DNA of 64,000 bases from Clostridia bacterium (GCA_017517135.1 JAFXAK010000016.1:21558-85557), one strand, 5' to 3'. Shown: positions 1 through 9,254, counted from the first letter of the stretch. Made by a program: numbers and translations. Notes: generated by a model not told the origin, from the letters alone.

Positions 1-2
1 CA

Positions 3-1109
3 AAGCTGGGAGTAACCTTCTTTGATTATAATAAATATAATCTTCACAAGGTAGCTGCAGAGGACATGGAGTCCAGATATAAGGAAATTCAGGCAAAAAA
101 GCAGGAAAACAAGAAAAAACTCGCAGAATCAAGAGAACATTGTATAAACGGTGTTATCAATCAGACCGGTTGGGAAAGAGCTGTTGTTGAGGCTAAAATA
201 GACGAAGCAATAAAACGCACCGGCTGCCGTTACAAGGAATATCTTTTATACAGATTTTTTGAGCTGACAGAAGAAGAACAGGATCAGATCCCGATAATGT
301 CCTTCACCGCAAAGCTCACCAAAAAATTCAATGTTAATGCAGAGTTTGCCAGAATGCTGGACGATAAAGCAAGAACAAACATTTTCTTCTCAGAATTTAT
401 GAGGCGTCCGTGGTGTGTAAATACGGATGTAACCTTAGAAGATTTCAAGAAAATTTTTGCAAAAAGCACCAAGGTTATCTATAAGCCCCTTGAAGGCATA
501 GGCGGTCACGGAATTTCAACATACGAAATCAAAGACAAAAATTATGCAGAGGTTTTTTCTGAAATAGTCAAGCAACCCAAGGGTGTTGTTGAAGAATATG
601 TTGTTCAGCACCCGGATATGAGCAAGCTTTGTGCTTCTTCCGTAAACACCTTGAGAGTTGTTACAATCTGTTCAAAAACAAAACCCGTTACGCCCGACGG
701 AAAGTATATGGATATTGCATACGGTGCACTCAGAATCGGCGGCGGCACAGATGTTGTTGACAATTTCCACAGCGGCGGTATGGCGGCAGCAGTTGATATG
801 AAAACCGGTGAGCTTATTACCCATGCAGTAGACATGACAGGTGAAACATATATTGTTCATCCCGTATCGGGCACAAGAATCAAGGGCTTCAAAATCCCCT
901 TCTTTGATGAAGCAATGCAGATGGTCAGAGATATCTGTGCTAAAGAAGGTGTTGAGGGAAATCTCGGTTGGGATATCGCCATCTCAGAAAATGGTCCCGT
1001 GCTTATCGAAGCAAACAGAGGTCCCGGTGCAATTCTTTTGATTTCTCCTTATATCAATGAGAAAAAAGGTATGATGAGATATGTTCTTGATAAATATCTC
1101 GATATTTAA
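3..1109 (+). CDS. ATP-grasp protein, sugar-transfer type (5' end outside window)
   Basis: The frame is open to the left edge, so only the last 368 residues are visible; the ATG at 66 lies inside the coding frame and has no ribosome-binding site. The visible part is an ATP-grasp ligase-like fold of the type Pfam calls sugar-transfer associated. Motifs seen: KPLEGIGGHG (nucleotide loop), VVEEYVVQHP, SVNTLRVVT, and IEANRGPG near the C-terminus, where the family binds metal. All key positions look intact, unlike the first half of the neighbouring double ATP-grasp protein. Members usually sit in exopolysaccharide or envelope loci and probably join a carboxylate to an amine or sugar; the true substrate is unknown. 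A strong terminator follows at once. Family confident, function inferred. Confidence 0.85.
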   Translation, partial: KLGVTFFDYNKYNLHKVAAEDMESRYKEIQAKKQENKKKLAESREHCINGVINQTGWERAVVEAKIDEAIKRTGCRYKEYLLYRFFELTEEEQDQIPIMSFTAKLTKKFNVNAEFARMLDDKARTNIFFSEFMRRPWCVNTDVTLEDFKKIFAKSTKVIYKPLEGIGGHGISTYEIKDKNYAEVFSEIVKQPKGVVEEYVVQHPDMSKLCASSVNTLRVVTICSKTKPVTPDGKYMDIAYGALRIGGGTDVVDNFHSGGMAAAVDMKTGELITHAVDMTGETYIVHPVSGTRIKGFKIPFFDEAMQMVRDICAKEGVEGNLGWDIAISENGPVLIEANRGPGAILLISPYINEKKGMMRYVLDKYLDI

Positions 1110-1132
1110 TATATTTCCATAAAACCACAACA

Positions 1133-1169
1133 CCCCTTACGGCAGCACTGCCGTAAGGGGATATTTTTT
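1133..1169 (+). terminator. Intrinsic terminator of the first ATP-grasp gene
   Basis: A perfect 13-bp stem (1133-1145 with 1148-1160, CCCCTTACGGCAG) is followed by a T-rich run at 1163-1168. Confidence 0.85.
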
Positions 1170-1194
1170 GACCTAAGCACAGGTGTAAGCCCTT

Positions 1195-1331
1195 TACAAG
1201 AAAACGGCTTCGCCGTACGCCTACGGCGGAATGTTTTCGTATAGTCCATCTCCGAGGGAAGTTTACTTCCCGTTCGGAGGGACATATAATTTTTTTACTT
1301 TATAGGAATAAATTTCCTATAAAGTAAAAAA
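1195..1331. repeat. Hairpin-rich intergenic stretch with an 18-bp perfect palindrome
   Basis: Several short inverted repeats follow one another: a GGCTTCGCC-type hairpin near 1205, a CGCC/GGCG one near 1220, a GGGAAG/CTTCCC one near 1255-1272, and an 18-bp perfect inverted repeat with arms 1291-1308 and 1314-1331. The last arm starts with TTTTTT and ends with AAAAAA, so it could end transcription in either direction. No coding frame is evident here. Confidence 0.7.
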
Positions 1332-1357
1332 ACTGACCTCGCAAAAACGAAGTCAGT
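1325..1357 (-). terminator. Terminator of the double ATP-grasp gene
   Basis: Read on the minus strand, ACTGACTTCG pairs with CGAGGTCAGT (1348-1357 with 1332-1341, one mismatch), followed by a T run that is the complement of 1325-1331. Confidence 0.7.
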
Positions 1358-1388
1358 CTTTAACTTAAATTTTTAATTGCAGTTGAAA

Positions 1389-3830
1389 TTATTTATTTCT
1401 GTCGGGAAGCTTGAACAATTTTTTACCAAGATTCTTATCATAACCGTAGAGCTTCTTCTTGAGTTCAAGCTTATAAAGCAAGTAATCAATTGTTGCGGGG
1501 CTGTATTTCTCAATTGCGGGATAATCGGGGAATCTGTTGATTTCGGGGAATTTCAGTCCGTCGGGAGTTACGGCAAGGTCAAAGCCGAACCATTCGAGCT
1601 GCTGAATTTCTCTTGCAACATCAAGAACATCCTGCTTTACCTTTTCCCAGTTGGGCAGATAACCGTCAATCTTTTCGTGTGTATCGGGATGATACAGACA
1701 GGACTTGATTTCGTTTTCCTCAATAATTTTCGCATCATAGAAACGGCCTGTTTCAACATCAATACGGGCATACATACCGCCGGCACCCATATTATCAACG
1801 GCACCTGTACGGGAAGAACCGAAACGCATATATGCGTTACCTATCTGAGGATTCTTGCCGTCCTTTTTGAATACAAGCATACGGATTGTATTAACCGCAC
1901 CTGAGTAAATACGCTTGATTTCGGGATGCATATCTATATATTCCGTGATAAGATACTGATTCTTTTCATCCTGAAGAATATCAAGAACCTGCTGCTCGGT
2001 TGCTTCCTGATGATTAAGATAATATTTCTCACCGTCATAAGAGAACTTAAAGAAGCCGTTGCCGTGGGAGCCTTCGTCGGGCTTGAGAGCAAGGGAGCCT
2101 TTTTCCTTGACAAGACGGAAGATATCTTCATATACACCGTCGTATCCTTCGGGACAGTCCATCATAGGAAGAATCTTATTCTTACCGTCCTTAAGGCTGA
2201 TGTGATAGTAGTATTCGGGGAAGCAGTGGTTATATTCGGAGCAGATATACTTGACTGTAATCTTATCTTCCATCCAATGGCGGTACTTGGGATTGATGTG
2301 ACGCAACCACTTGTACTCAAAGTCTGAAATATAATTTTTCCAGTTTTCCTCTGTTATTCCGTACTGATGCAGTCTGTAGGAAATAAATCCGTGCTTAACT
2401 GCCCAGAGCTTTTCTTTAAGTGTTGTATCCTTGTTTGTCTTGAAATCCTTCCACTGGTCCTGGAACCAACGGATTGACAAATACGGAAGCAGTGTTTTGG
2501 GAAAGAACATTCTGCAGAAGCCCGCACGAATACGAAGCTTCATTTTGTGGCATCCGCGTGATAAAATCTTTGCAGGAGTGTAGGACTCCTTCTTCTGTGC
2601 CATCTTTTTCTTAAGATAAGCGGATGTTTCCTTGCTGAAGGGAATACGCTGGGGATATCCGGGATGGTTCATAACTCTTGTGATTCTGAAGCCGTCATCA
2701 GTAAGGATAATCTCAAGACCGAAAAATTCAAGCTGAGGAACAAAACGGCACAGCTTCTGAATAGTATCAACTATTTCCTGCCAGCAGGGAATATTTCTGG
2801 GAAGGAACTCCATTGTGTTGGGGTTAACCTCGTTCATTCCCTTGCAGGAATCGATAAGAGAAAGCTCACCTGTCTGTGTGTCTACAGTATAGAATATAGC
2901 CTTGCTCTCACCCCAGTTGATTTCCTGATTCAGGCTTTCATCAACCTTTTCCGATTCGGATTTCTTTGCCTTGAAAATATTTTCGTCAACAGCCTTTTTT
3001 GCTGAAAGAGCCGTACAGAAAAGCTCTTCATCCTTTTCAAAAGCAATACCCGCCATTGCTTTTCTGTATGCTCTGTTTTCCTGAAGGCTGTGAACCTTAC
3101 GGAAGCGGATATAGGACTCGCCGATTACGGGATCATTTCCGTGCTCATTGAAAACAACCAGACGAAGCTTACCGCCGACGAATGCCCTTGAAGCGGCAAC
3201 TGCCTCACAGACAACAACGATTCCGCCGAATCTCTGGATACGCCTTCTCAGAGTTTCAACAGGAAGCTCCTGACCGTCAAGATAATATTTCTTACCGTCA
3301 AATGCGATAAGCCAGCTCATTCTGCTGACAGAACGCTTTATACACAGAATCTTCTTTTCCCTAAGAAGATCAATAACTGCATCAATAGTATCAGGACCGT
3401 TTTTATCCTGAAGATTGATAACCTGAGTTTTTCCGTCACGCTTATTGATCTGGAAATAGCACTTGGGCATTGTGTCACGGAAGGGCTTGAAAATAGTATG
3501 AACCGTTACCAGGTCAGAAATCCATTTGCTGTAAATTCCGTTAAGGGGACGAAGATACGCATAATCCTTTGCGGATATTGTATCGTTACGGTTCTCCTCA
3601 GTAATACCGAGATTCTTAACCTGAGAGGGTAAAAATCCGTTCTTAACAGCCCGTCTGACCTGACTGAGAGAATACTCTCCTCCCTGCAATGCCTTACGGT
3701 AATTTCTGTACACACTTCTCACCCAGGTCTTTGCTTCCTCACCGACATATCCGGCAGAGGCCATAGGGAAAGCACGCATATCAACAATAGCATTTTTAAC
3801 TTTTTTAACAACCTTTTTTGAAGCCATCAT
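1389..3830 (-). CDS. Double ATP-grasp protein, sugar-transfer type
   Basis: 813 residues, built from two copies of the ATP-grasp module seen in the first gene. The second copy (about residues 430-813) keeps the motifs: LALKPDEGSHGNG nucleotide loop, YLITEYIDMHP, SGAVNTIRMLV, and FPEINRFPDYP at the end. The first copy has lost them: the loop reads LCIKRSVSRMSWL and the acidic end reads RVMNHPGYPQR, so it is probably a non-catalytic partner domain. The start at 3830 is chosen because GGAGAGGG lies just upstream and the likely promoter (3902-3930) overlaps the N-terminus of any longer frame. Probably an envelope or polymer modification enzyme; the substrate is unknown. It is divergent from the CapA-like gene. 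Confidence 0.8.
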   Translation of the reverse strand: MMASKKVVKKVKNAIVDMRAFPMASAGYVGEEAKTWVRSVYRNYRKALQGGEYSLSQVRRAVKNGFLPSQVKNLGITEENRNDTISAKDYAYLRPLNGIYSKWISDLVTVHTIFKPFRDTMPKCYFQINKRDGKTQVINLQDKNGPDTIDAVIDLLREKKILCIKRSVSRMSWLIAFDGKKYYLDGQELPVETLRRRIQRFGGIVVVCEAVAASRAFVGGKLRLVVFNEHGNDPVIGESYIRFRKVHSLQENRAYRKAMAGIAFEKDEELFCTALSAKKAVDENIFKAKKSESEKVDESLNQEINWGESKAIFYTVDTQTGELSLIDSCKGMNEVNPNTMEFLPRNIPCWQEIVDTIQKLCRFVPQLEFFGLEIILTDDGFRITRVMNHPGYPQRIPFSKETSAYLKKKMAQKKESYTPAKILSRGCHKMKLRIRAGFCRMFFPKTLLPYLSIRWFQDQWKDFKTNKDTTLKEKLWAVKHGFISYRLHQYGITEENWKNYISDFEYKWLRHINPKYRHWMEDKITVKYICSEYNHCFPEYYYHISLKDGKNKILPMMDCPEGYDGVYEDIFRLVKEKGSLALKPDEGSHGNGFFKFSYDGEKYYLNHQEATEQQVLDILQDEKNQYLITEYIDMHPEIKRIYSGAVNTIRMLVFKKDGKNPQIGNAYMRFGSSRTGAVDNMGAGGMYARIDVETGRFYDAKIIEENEIKSCLYHPDTHEKIDGYLPNWEKVKQDVLDVAREIQQLEWFGFDLAVTPDGLKFPEINRFPDYPAIEKYSPATIDYLLYKLELKKKLYGYDKNLGKKLFKLPDRNK

Positions 3831-3901
3831 TAATTCCCTCTCCACACATTTTTGTGTTTTTTTACATTCAAATATAAAACCAGAACCAATTTTTCCGTTA
3901 C

Positions 3902-3930
3902 AGTATAACACATACAAAGTCAAAGTGCAA
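3902..3930 (-). promoter_or_regulatory. Promoter of the double ATP-grasp gene
   Basis: On the minus strand TTGCAC (3925-3930), a 17-bp spacer and TATACT (3902-3907). It gives a leader of about 65 nt to the start at 3830. Confidence 0.65.
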
Positions 3931-3999
3931 TATATATATAAGACTTTTTTGTGTTATTCAATCTTATTTTATATAATTCTGTCTTTATTTAAAAAGTAC

Positions 4000-4028
4000 T
4001 TGCAAACACATTTTCGCTTTGCTATAAT
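4000..4028 (+). promoter_or_regulatory. Promoter of the CapA-LRR gene
   Basis: TTGCAA (4000-4005), 17-bp spacer, TATAAT (4023-4028). Confidence 0.75.
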
Positions 4029-4102
4029 ATTGCAGAAATATATTTTATGTGCGTTATTATGCCAAAAAAACTATGATAACCTTAAAGGAGAGGACACAGT
4101 CA

Positions 4103-5995
4103 ATGAATTATTCTCAGATTGATAAGTTTGAGTACAAATCTCCCAGCTACGCATTGTGCAACAGAGAAGGCACAGGCATTGATTCCGATTCCAACAAAAA
4201 GCTCCGCCGTTTCACACAGGCAGACAACAACACATTCACATCAGTTGCAGAAGGCAAAAATTCCGTATCACTTCTGTTCGGCGGCGACCTGCTTTGTCAA
4301 GAAGACCTTATAAAGGCTTATCAGAAGCAGGACGGCAGCTATGATTTCTCACTCTGCTTTGAATACATCAAGCCCCTTCTTCACTCCGCAGATTTCACAG
4401 CAGCAGCTTTAAGAACTCCTGTTTCTCACACCTCTCCCTATCAGGGTGAAATATTATCTCACGAGGGTCCCCGTTACTATAATGCTCCCGTAGCATACCT
4501 TGAAGCACTCTCTCAGGCAGGCTTTGATATGCTCACAACAGAAGGTAACCACTGCCTTGATACAGGCGTAAGAGGACTTTTCGAAACAATTGAAAACATC
4601 AGCAAATTCGGAATGATTCAGACAGGCACAAGCTGCGATGAAAACGGTGCAAAATTTGTTATCGTAAACATCTGCGGCTTCAAGGTAGGTATCACTGCCT
4701 TCGGCGGTAATTATAACAATATGCGCCGTAACCTGACTGCAGAGGGTAAAGCTGCATTGCTCAATCCCTTCTCCTTTGATGCAGCAGCTGAAATCCGCAC
4801 CCAGATGATCAGAAACGGTGCTGAATACACAATCTGTCTTCCCTTCTGGGGCAAGGAATATACCGAAGAGCTCACTGAAAAGCAGATAGAAACAGCAAGA
4901 ACTCTCTCTCTTCTCGGCTTTGACCTTGTGCTCGGCTCTCACCCCCATATGTTGCAGCATTTCAATCTTGTTAACGGCAAGCCTGTTGCTTTTTCATTGG
5001 GTGACCTTATATCCGTTCCCAACTCAAAAAAGAAGGGCACCGAAGACACAGTGCTGTGTCATGTACAGCTGACACGCGCTGAAAATTCAATCGAAACAAA
5101 TATTGAATTTATCCCCTGCAAAATTGTCAAGGGCTACAAGGGTATCCCCTATACCGTTCTCCCCGTTTCAATGCAGATGGGCATTACCGATTCTCAGGAG
5201 CCCGTTATTGCAAAAACAGGCGACCGTGTACTTAAGCGCCTGAACTGTAAGGCTTCCAGAATCCGTATGGATTTCCCCGTAGACGGCAACACCTTCCTTA
5301 ACATCCGTGCAATGGAAAAGGATGAGCTTCCTGTGCGTCTGGCTGCACTCACTCCCGCTGAAAAGCACGAAAACACTATTCCCGCAGTTGAAATGCCTCA
5401 GGAGCTTACAGAGGATAAGAATTCTTACCGCCTTGAAAAGAAATGTCTGTATAAGCTTGAAGGCAAGACTGCTAAATTAGTTTTATTCGGCAGAACAGGT
5501 GAAACAGTAACTCTTCCCAGAAAGGTTGAAAATCTTCCCGTCCGTAAGGTTTCAGGCGGCGGCGTGAAGAATACAACAACCCGTCTTATATATCTCGGCA
5601 GATCCGTCCACAGCATTGAGGATGAAGCATTTGCAGATTTTACAGCACTGGAGAGTGTTCGTATCTTCAAGTGGCTCAAGAAGGTCGGCAACAGAGCTTT
5701 TGCCGGTTGCTCAAGCCTTACAGGTATTATCCTTCCCAAGAATGCTCAGGAAATCGGTGCTGAAGCCTTCCTTAACTGTTCAAGCCTTCTCAGCATCAAG
5801 ATTCCCCCCAAAGTAACATCAATTGGTGAGGATGCATTCTCAGGCTGTGAAAAACTCACTATCTTCTGTGAAAGAGGATCAGCTGCTGACGATTATGCAA
5901 AAACAAATAAAATCCCCGTAAAATATATGCCTTTAACCGCGAAAGCTGCTGTCGCAGAAGCAGATGACGATGACGACGATGAGGGCGATGCGTAA
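4103..5995 (+). CDS. CapA-family phosphoesterase-like protein fused to BspA-type leucine-rich repeats
   Basis: 630 residues. Residues about 53-330 are a CapA/PgsA-type domain (poly-gamma-glutamate or capsule synthesis, metallophosphatase fold) with FGGD (59-62), EGNHCLD (147-153) and GSHPH (278-282). From about 470 to 600 come leucine-rich repeats of the BspA type (phrases such as IGAEAFLNCSSL and IGEDAFSGC). The protein ends in a run of Asp/Glu. I see no signal peptide or membrane helix, although CapA proteins are normally membrane-anchored, so this one may be cytoplasmic or exported by another route. The start at 4103 is preceded by AAGGAGAGGA; an in-frame ATG at 4073 is less well placed. 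Its ATP-grasp neighbours suggest a role in an anionic polymer. Confidence 0.8.
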   Translation: MNYSQIDKFEYKSPSYALCNREGTGIDSDSNKKLRRFTQADNNTFTSVAEGKNSVSLLFGGDLLCQEDLIKAYQKQDGSYDFSLCFEYIKPLLHSADFTAAALRTPVSHTSPYQGEILSHEGPRYYNAPVAYLEALSQAGFDMLTTEGNHCLDTGVRGLFETIENISKFGMIQTGTSCDENGAKFVIVNICGFKVGITAFGGNYNNMRRNLTAEGKAALLNPFSFDAAAEIRTQMIRNGAEYTICLPFWGKEYTEELTEKQIETARTLSLLGFDLVLGSHPHMLQHFNLVNGKPVAFSLGDLISVPNSKKKGTEDTVLCHVQLTRAENSIETNIEFIPCKIVKGYKGIPYTVLPVSMQMGITDSQEPVIAKTGDRVLKRLNCKASRIRMDFPVDGNTFLNIRAMEKDELPVRLAALTPAEKHENTIPAVEMPQELTEDKNSYRLEKKCLYKLEGKTAKLVLFGRTGETVTLPRKVENLPVRKVSGGGVKNTTTRLIYLGRSVHSIEDEAFADFTALESVRIFKWLKKVGNRAFAGCSSLTGIILPKNAQEIGAEAFLNCSSLLSIKIPPKVTSIGEDAFSGCEKLTIFCERGSAADDYAKTNKIPVKYMPLTAKAAVAEADDDDDDEGDA

Positions 5996-6015
5996 TAATT
6001 AAATGCTTTAACAGC

Positions 6016-6058
6016 AAAGACTTGTACATTCGAAAAAAGGTGTACAAGTCTTTTTTTT
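6016..6058 (+). terminator. Terminator after the CapA-LRR gene
   Basis: A 13-bp stem (6016-6028 with 6041-6053, AAAGACTTGTACA) ends in a run of eight T. Confidence 0.9.
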
Positions 6059-6067
6059 AACATACAG

Positions 6068-6096
6068 TTGACCAAAATCTGCTTTCGTTATATAAT
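6068..6096 (+). promoter_or_regulatory. Promoter of the secreted phosphoesterase gene
   Basis: TTGACC (6068-6073), 17-bp spacer, TATAAT (6091-6096). Confidence 0.8.
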
Positions 6097-6127
6097 CAAT
6101 GTATACAGAACCTCGGAGGAATAATTT

Positions 6128-7423
6128 ATGTCTGCATTTATTTCTTTACTTTTAGGCTTTCTTTCTCTTTTTACATCGCTTTTTGTCCCCCTGTCAAAGG
6201 CTCAGATACCGGAGAACAATGATGATTTTGTACCCGTTGCCCGTTTTATCGCAACAAGTGACACTCATATCACCGCTCTCGGAGACAAGGGCTGTACAAG
6301 AATTGCGAAAATGATAAACTCCGCTTATGCCATAGCCGAGGCAGATTCAGACTACAATAAGCTTGATGCGGTTGTTTTCGCAGGAGATATCACCGACAGC
6401 GGTACTTTCACCGCTTTTTCCGCCTTTGCGGCAACCACCGACAAGGCAATAAAGGGCGATACCGAGAGACTTGCAGTTGTTGCAAAATCGCACGACTCGT
6501 CCTCTTTCGGCAGCGATGCACTTGACACATTTACTTCCCTTACAGGGCAGGAGCCTGATTTCCACAGAGTTATAAACGGCTTCCACTACATAGGTATTTC
6601 CCGCTCCCCCACAGACGAGCATTACACAGCCGAGCAGGTTAAATGGCTTGACACCGAGCTTGAAAAAGCAACAAAAGAAGCTCCCGAGCAGCCCGTTTTC
6701 GTATTTACTCACGAGCATGTACTGAACACCGTTTTCGGTAGCTTTGCATATGACGGCTGGGGTATGGATACCTTCCTCGATGTACTCAACAAATATCCTC
6801 AGGTTATTCATATTTCGGGACATTCACACTACCCCGCAAACGATCCCCGTTCAATATGGCAGGGCAATTTCACAGCTATCGGTGACGGCGGACTTGCTTA
6901 CTATGAATTTACGGTTGATAATGAAACATCAGTTCATCCCCACAACTACAAGAGTATGACACAGGCTCTTCTCATTGAAATTGATGCAGACAACCGTGTG
7001 CTTATAAGAGTTTTGGATGTTGATGCAGGCGAATTTGTCAAGGAATATCTTGTTGACAATGTCTCCTCTTCCGTAAAGCTCAAATACTCCCACGATGCGA
7101 GAAAGCTTTTAAGCACAGCTCCCGTATTCGATGAAAATGCCGCTCTTAGCGTAAAGAAGTCCTGCGGTAAATACAAAATCACCGTTCCTCAGGCAAAGGT
7201 TACGGGCGATAATGAAGTATACTTATACAGAATCAGCATAACCGATTCCGACGGTAATGAAGTATATTCCGCCCGGGAGCTTTCACAGTATTACTTTGCA
7301 GACACACCCGACAGCATCACATTCAGCGGCATCAGCCTTAAAAACGGCAGTTACACCGTAAGTGTTGCAGCCGAAGATGTATGGGGTAATCTCAGCGAAG
7401 CTCTCACAACTCAGATAGGCTAA
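6128..7423 (+). CDS. Secreted calcineurin-like metallophosphoesterase
   Basis: 431 residues, starting after GGAGG. The N-terminus is a long hydrophobic stretch (residues 3-22), a signal peptide or membrane anchor. The catalytic domain shows SDTH (44-47), GDITDSG (86-92), THEH (194-197) and GHSH (231-234). The usual GNHD motif reads KSHD (120-123): the Asn that normally binds metal is Ser, so activity or metal use may differ. After about residue 330 there is a beta-rich region resembling an Ig-like domain. It acts outside the cell, probably on phosphate esters. A second secreted phosphoesterase with intact GNHD lies at 48600. The pyrophosphatase gene follows 35 bp downstream, probably on the same transcript. 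Confidence 0.8.
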   Translation: MSAFISLLLGFLSLFTSLFVPLSKAQIPENNDDFVPVARFIATSDTHITALGDKGCTRIAKMINSAYAIAEADSDYNKLDAVVFAGDITDSGTFTAFSAFAATTDKAIKGDTERLAVVAKSHDSSSFGSDALDTFTSLTGQEPDFHRVINGFHYIGISRSPTDEHYTAEQVKWLDTELEKATKEAPEQPVFVFTHEHVLNTVFGSFAYDGWGMDTFLDVLNKYPQVIHISGHSHYPANDPRSIWQGNFTAIGDGGLAYYEFTVDNETSVHPHNYKSMTQALLIEIDADNRVLIRVLDVDAGEFVKEYLVDNVSSSVKLKYSHDARKLLSTAPVFDENAALSVKKSCGKYKITVPQAKVTGDNEVYLYRISITDSDGNEVYSARELSQYYFADTPDSITFSGISLKNGSYTVSVAAEDVWGNLSEALTTQIG

Positions 7424-7458
7424 ATCATAAACGCGAATCTTTCGATAGGAGGGAAAAT

Positions 7459-9072
7459 ATGGATCCTATTTATGTAACCGGACATAAGAATCCCGACACG
7501 GATTCAATTGTGGCGGCTATTGCTTATGCATCCCTGAGAAATGCTCTGGGTGACAGAGAATATACAGCAGCCTGCCTCGGGCTTGTATCAGACGAAACAC
7601 AGCTTGTGCTTGACCATTTCGGCTTTGAAGCTCCCGTTCTGATAACGAATTTATATACACAGGTACAGGACCTGGACTTTGATAAGCCTCCGATTCTCAA
7701 TGCAGGCCTCAGCGTTGACAGGGCTTGGAATGAGCTTCAGCAGCGAAAGGAGCTTCGTGCAATTCCCGTTGCTAATGACGACGGCACTCTGCTCGGAATA
7801 ATCACCCGCGAAGACATCGCAAACTACAATATGGAGCTTAATAATTCGAGTGTCCTTGATAAAGTACCGCTGTTCAATGTCTTGTCCGTGCTCGAGGGCA
7901 AGGTCATCAATGATGCGGGCGAATATTTAGATACCGTATCAGGCGAGGTTGTTCTCGCTATCCCCGAAAGCAGAGGAACTGATATATTCCCCGACAGCGA
8001 CCGTGTTGTAATCTGCGGTCATCAGCCCGATATGATACGCCGGGCTTTAGAGCAGAATGTAAACTGTCTTATCCTCTGCCGTACTCAATTGGATGCCGAG
8101 CTTTCTCAGATAGAAACCTCAACCTGTATTATCTCAACTCCTTTTGATGCATACAAGGCTACGAGACTGATTTTCCAGTCAACACCCATCCGCAGAATCT
8201 GTACCACAAAGGACTTAGTATGCTTCCACTTAGAGGACAGAGTTGACCTTGTAAAGGAAATGGTATGGAAATACAGAAAAACCTGTTATCCCATCCTCGA
8301 TGAAAAAGAAAAGATTGTAGGCATACTCACAAGATATCATCTGCTTCGTCCGAGAAAAAAGCGTGTTGTTCTCGTTGACCATAATGAGATTTCGCAGTCT
8401 GTCCCCGGCTTAGAGGAAGCCGAAATTCTCGAAATAATTGACCATCACAGACTTGCTGATATTCAGACAACAAACCCCATTTTCGTCAGAAATGAGCCTG
8501 TAGGCTCCACCAATACAATAATAGCGTCTATGTTCCAGGACAAGGGACTGCTTCCCTCTGAGAAGCTCGCGGGAATGATGGCGGCGGCAATTCTGTCGGA
8601 CACCGTAATGTTCAAGTCCCCCACCTGTACCGTACGGGACATCCGCACAGCGGAAAGAATGGCGCGAATTGCAAACATCTCTCTTGAGGAGCTTGGCAAA
8701 AAGATTTTCTCAGGCTCGGGCGAGGGCAAAACTGCAAACGATCTGCTTTATACGGACTACAAGGAATTCCATATTGCAGGCCACGATTTAGCAGTATCAC
8801 AGATTACCTGCTTAGACAGCGCGAGCATCCTTTCAAGAAAACAGGAGCTGCTTGACCAGATGAAGGTCATTGCAGACAAAACCGAGGCTTCCTTAGTTAT
8901 TCTGATGCTGACAGATGTACTTTTAGAGGGCAGCTATCTGCTTTTTGTGGGTGACGAGGATATAATCGGTCAGGCTTTTGATGTAACACCGAAGGATAAC
9001 GAAGTATTCCTCCCCGATGTTATGAGCCGTAAAAAACAGATAATTCCCACATTATCGGCTTTGTGGGGTTAA
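7459..9072 (+). CDS. ppaC: Manganese-dependent inorganic pyrophosphatase with CBS/DRTGG insert
   Basis: 537 residues, the usual length for CBS-type family II pyrophosphatases of Clostridia. It splits pyrophosphate to drive biosynthesis. The DHH domain opens with GHKNPDTDS (residues 8-16) and continues after the insert with VDHNE and IDHHR. The insert (about 70-295) contains two CBS halves, such as CYPILDEKEKIVGILTR, with a DRTGG region between them. In the family these bind AMP, ADP or diadenosine polyphosphates and control the enzyme. The start has a good AGGAGGG site. A terminator follows at 9114. Confidence 0.93.
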   Translation: MDPIYVTGHKNPDTDSIVAAIAYASLRNALGDREYTAACLGLVSDETQLVLDHFGFEAPVLITNLYTQVQDLDFDKPPILNAGLSVDRAWNELQQRKELRAIPVANDDGTLLGIITREDIANYNMELNNSSVLDKVPLFNVLSVLEGKVINDAGEYLDTVSGEVVLAIPESRGTDIFPDSDRVVICGHQPDMIRRALEQNVNCLILCRTQLDAELSQIETSTCIISTPFDAYKATRLIFQSTPIRRICTTKDLVCFHLEDRVDLVKEMVWKYRKTCYPILDEKEKIVGILTRYHLLRPRKKRVVLVDHNEISQSVPGLEEAEILEIIDHHRLADIQTTNPIFVRNEPVGSTNTIIASMFQDKGLLPSEKLAGMMAAAILSDTVMFKSPTCTVRDIRTAERMARIANISLEELGKKIFSGSGEGKTANDLLYTDYKEFHIAGHDLAVSQITCLDSASILSRKQELLDQMKVIADKTEASLVILMLTDVLLEGSYLLFVGDEDIIGQAFDVTPKDNEVFLPDVMSRKKQIIPTLSALWG

Positions 9073-9113
9073 TGAAGCATTTATTTATACTTTATTCTTA
9101 TTAAACATAAAAT

Positions 9114-9160
9114 GACCTCCTTGTATTTGGTAATACCGATTTACAGGGAGGTCTGTGTTT
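9114..9160 (+). terminator. Terminator after ppaC
   Basis: A 12-bp stem (9114-9125 with 9142-9153, GACCTCC/GGAGGTC core) ends in a modest T run. Confidence 0.65.
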
Positions 9161-9189
9161 TGACGGGAAGGAGCAGAATATCTATATCC

Positions 9190-9218
9190 TTGATTTTTTC
9201 TATACAAATAAGTATAAT
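9190..9218 (+). promoter_or_regulatory. Promoter of the TPR-nuclease gene
   Basis: TTGATT (9190-9195), 17-bp spacer, TATAAT (9213-9218). Confidence 0.7.
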
Positions 9219-9254
9219 TAATTTAGATATTTTCAATATTAAAGGACTGGTTAG

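Noticed and set aside
1377-1904. Open frame of 175 codons on the plus strand
   Set aside because: Fully antisense to the double ATP-grasp gene, no ribosome site, composition of a shadow frame.
4454-4960. Cys-rich 168-codon frame on the minus strand
   Set aside because: Antisense to the CapA domain, whose motifs are certain; no promoter or SD.
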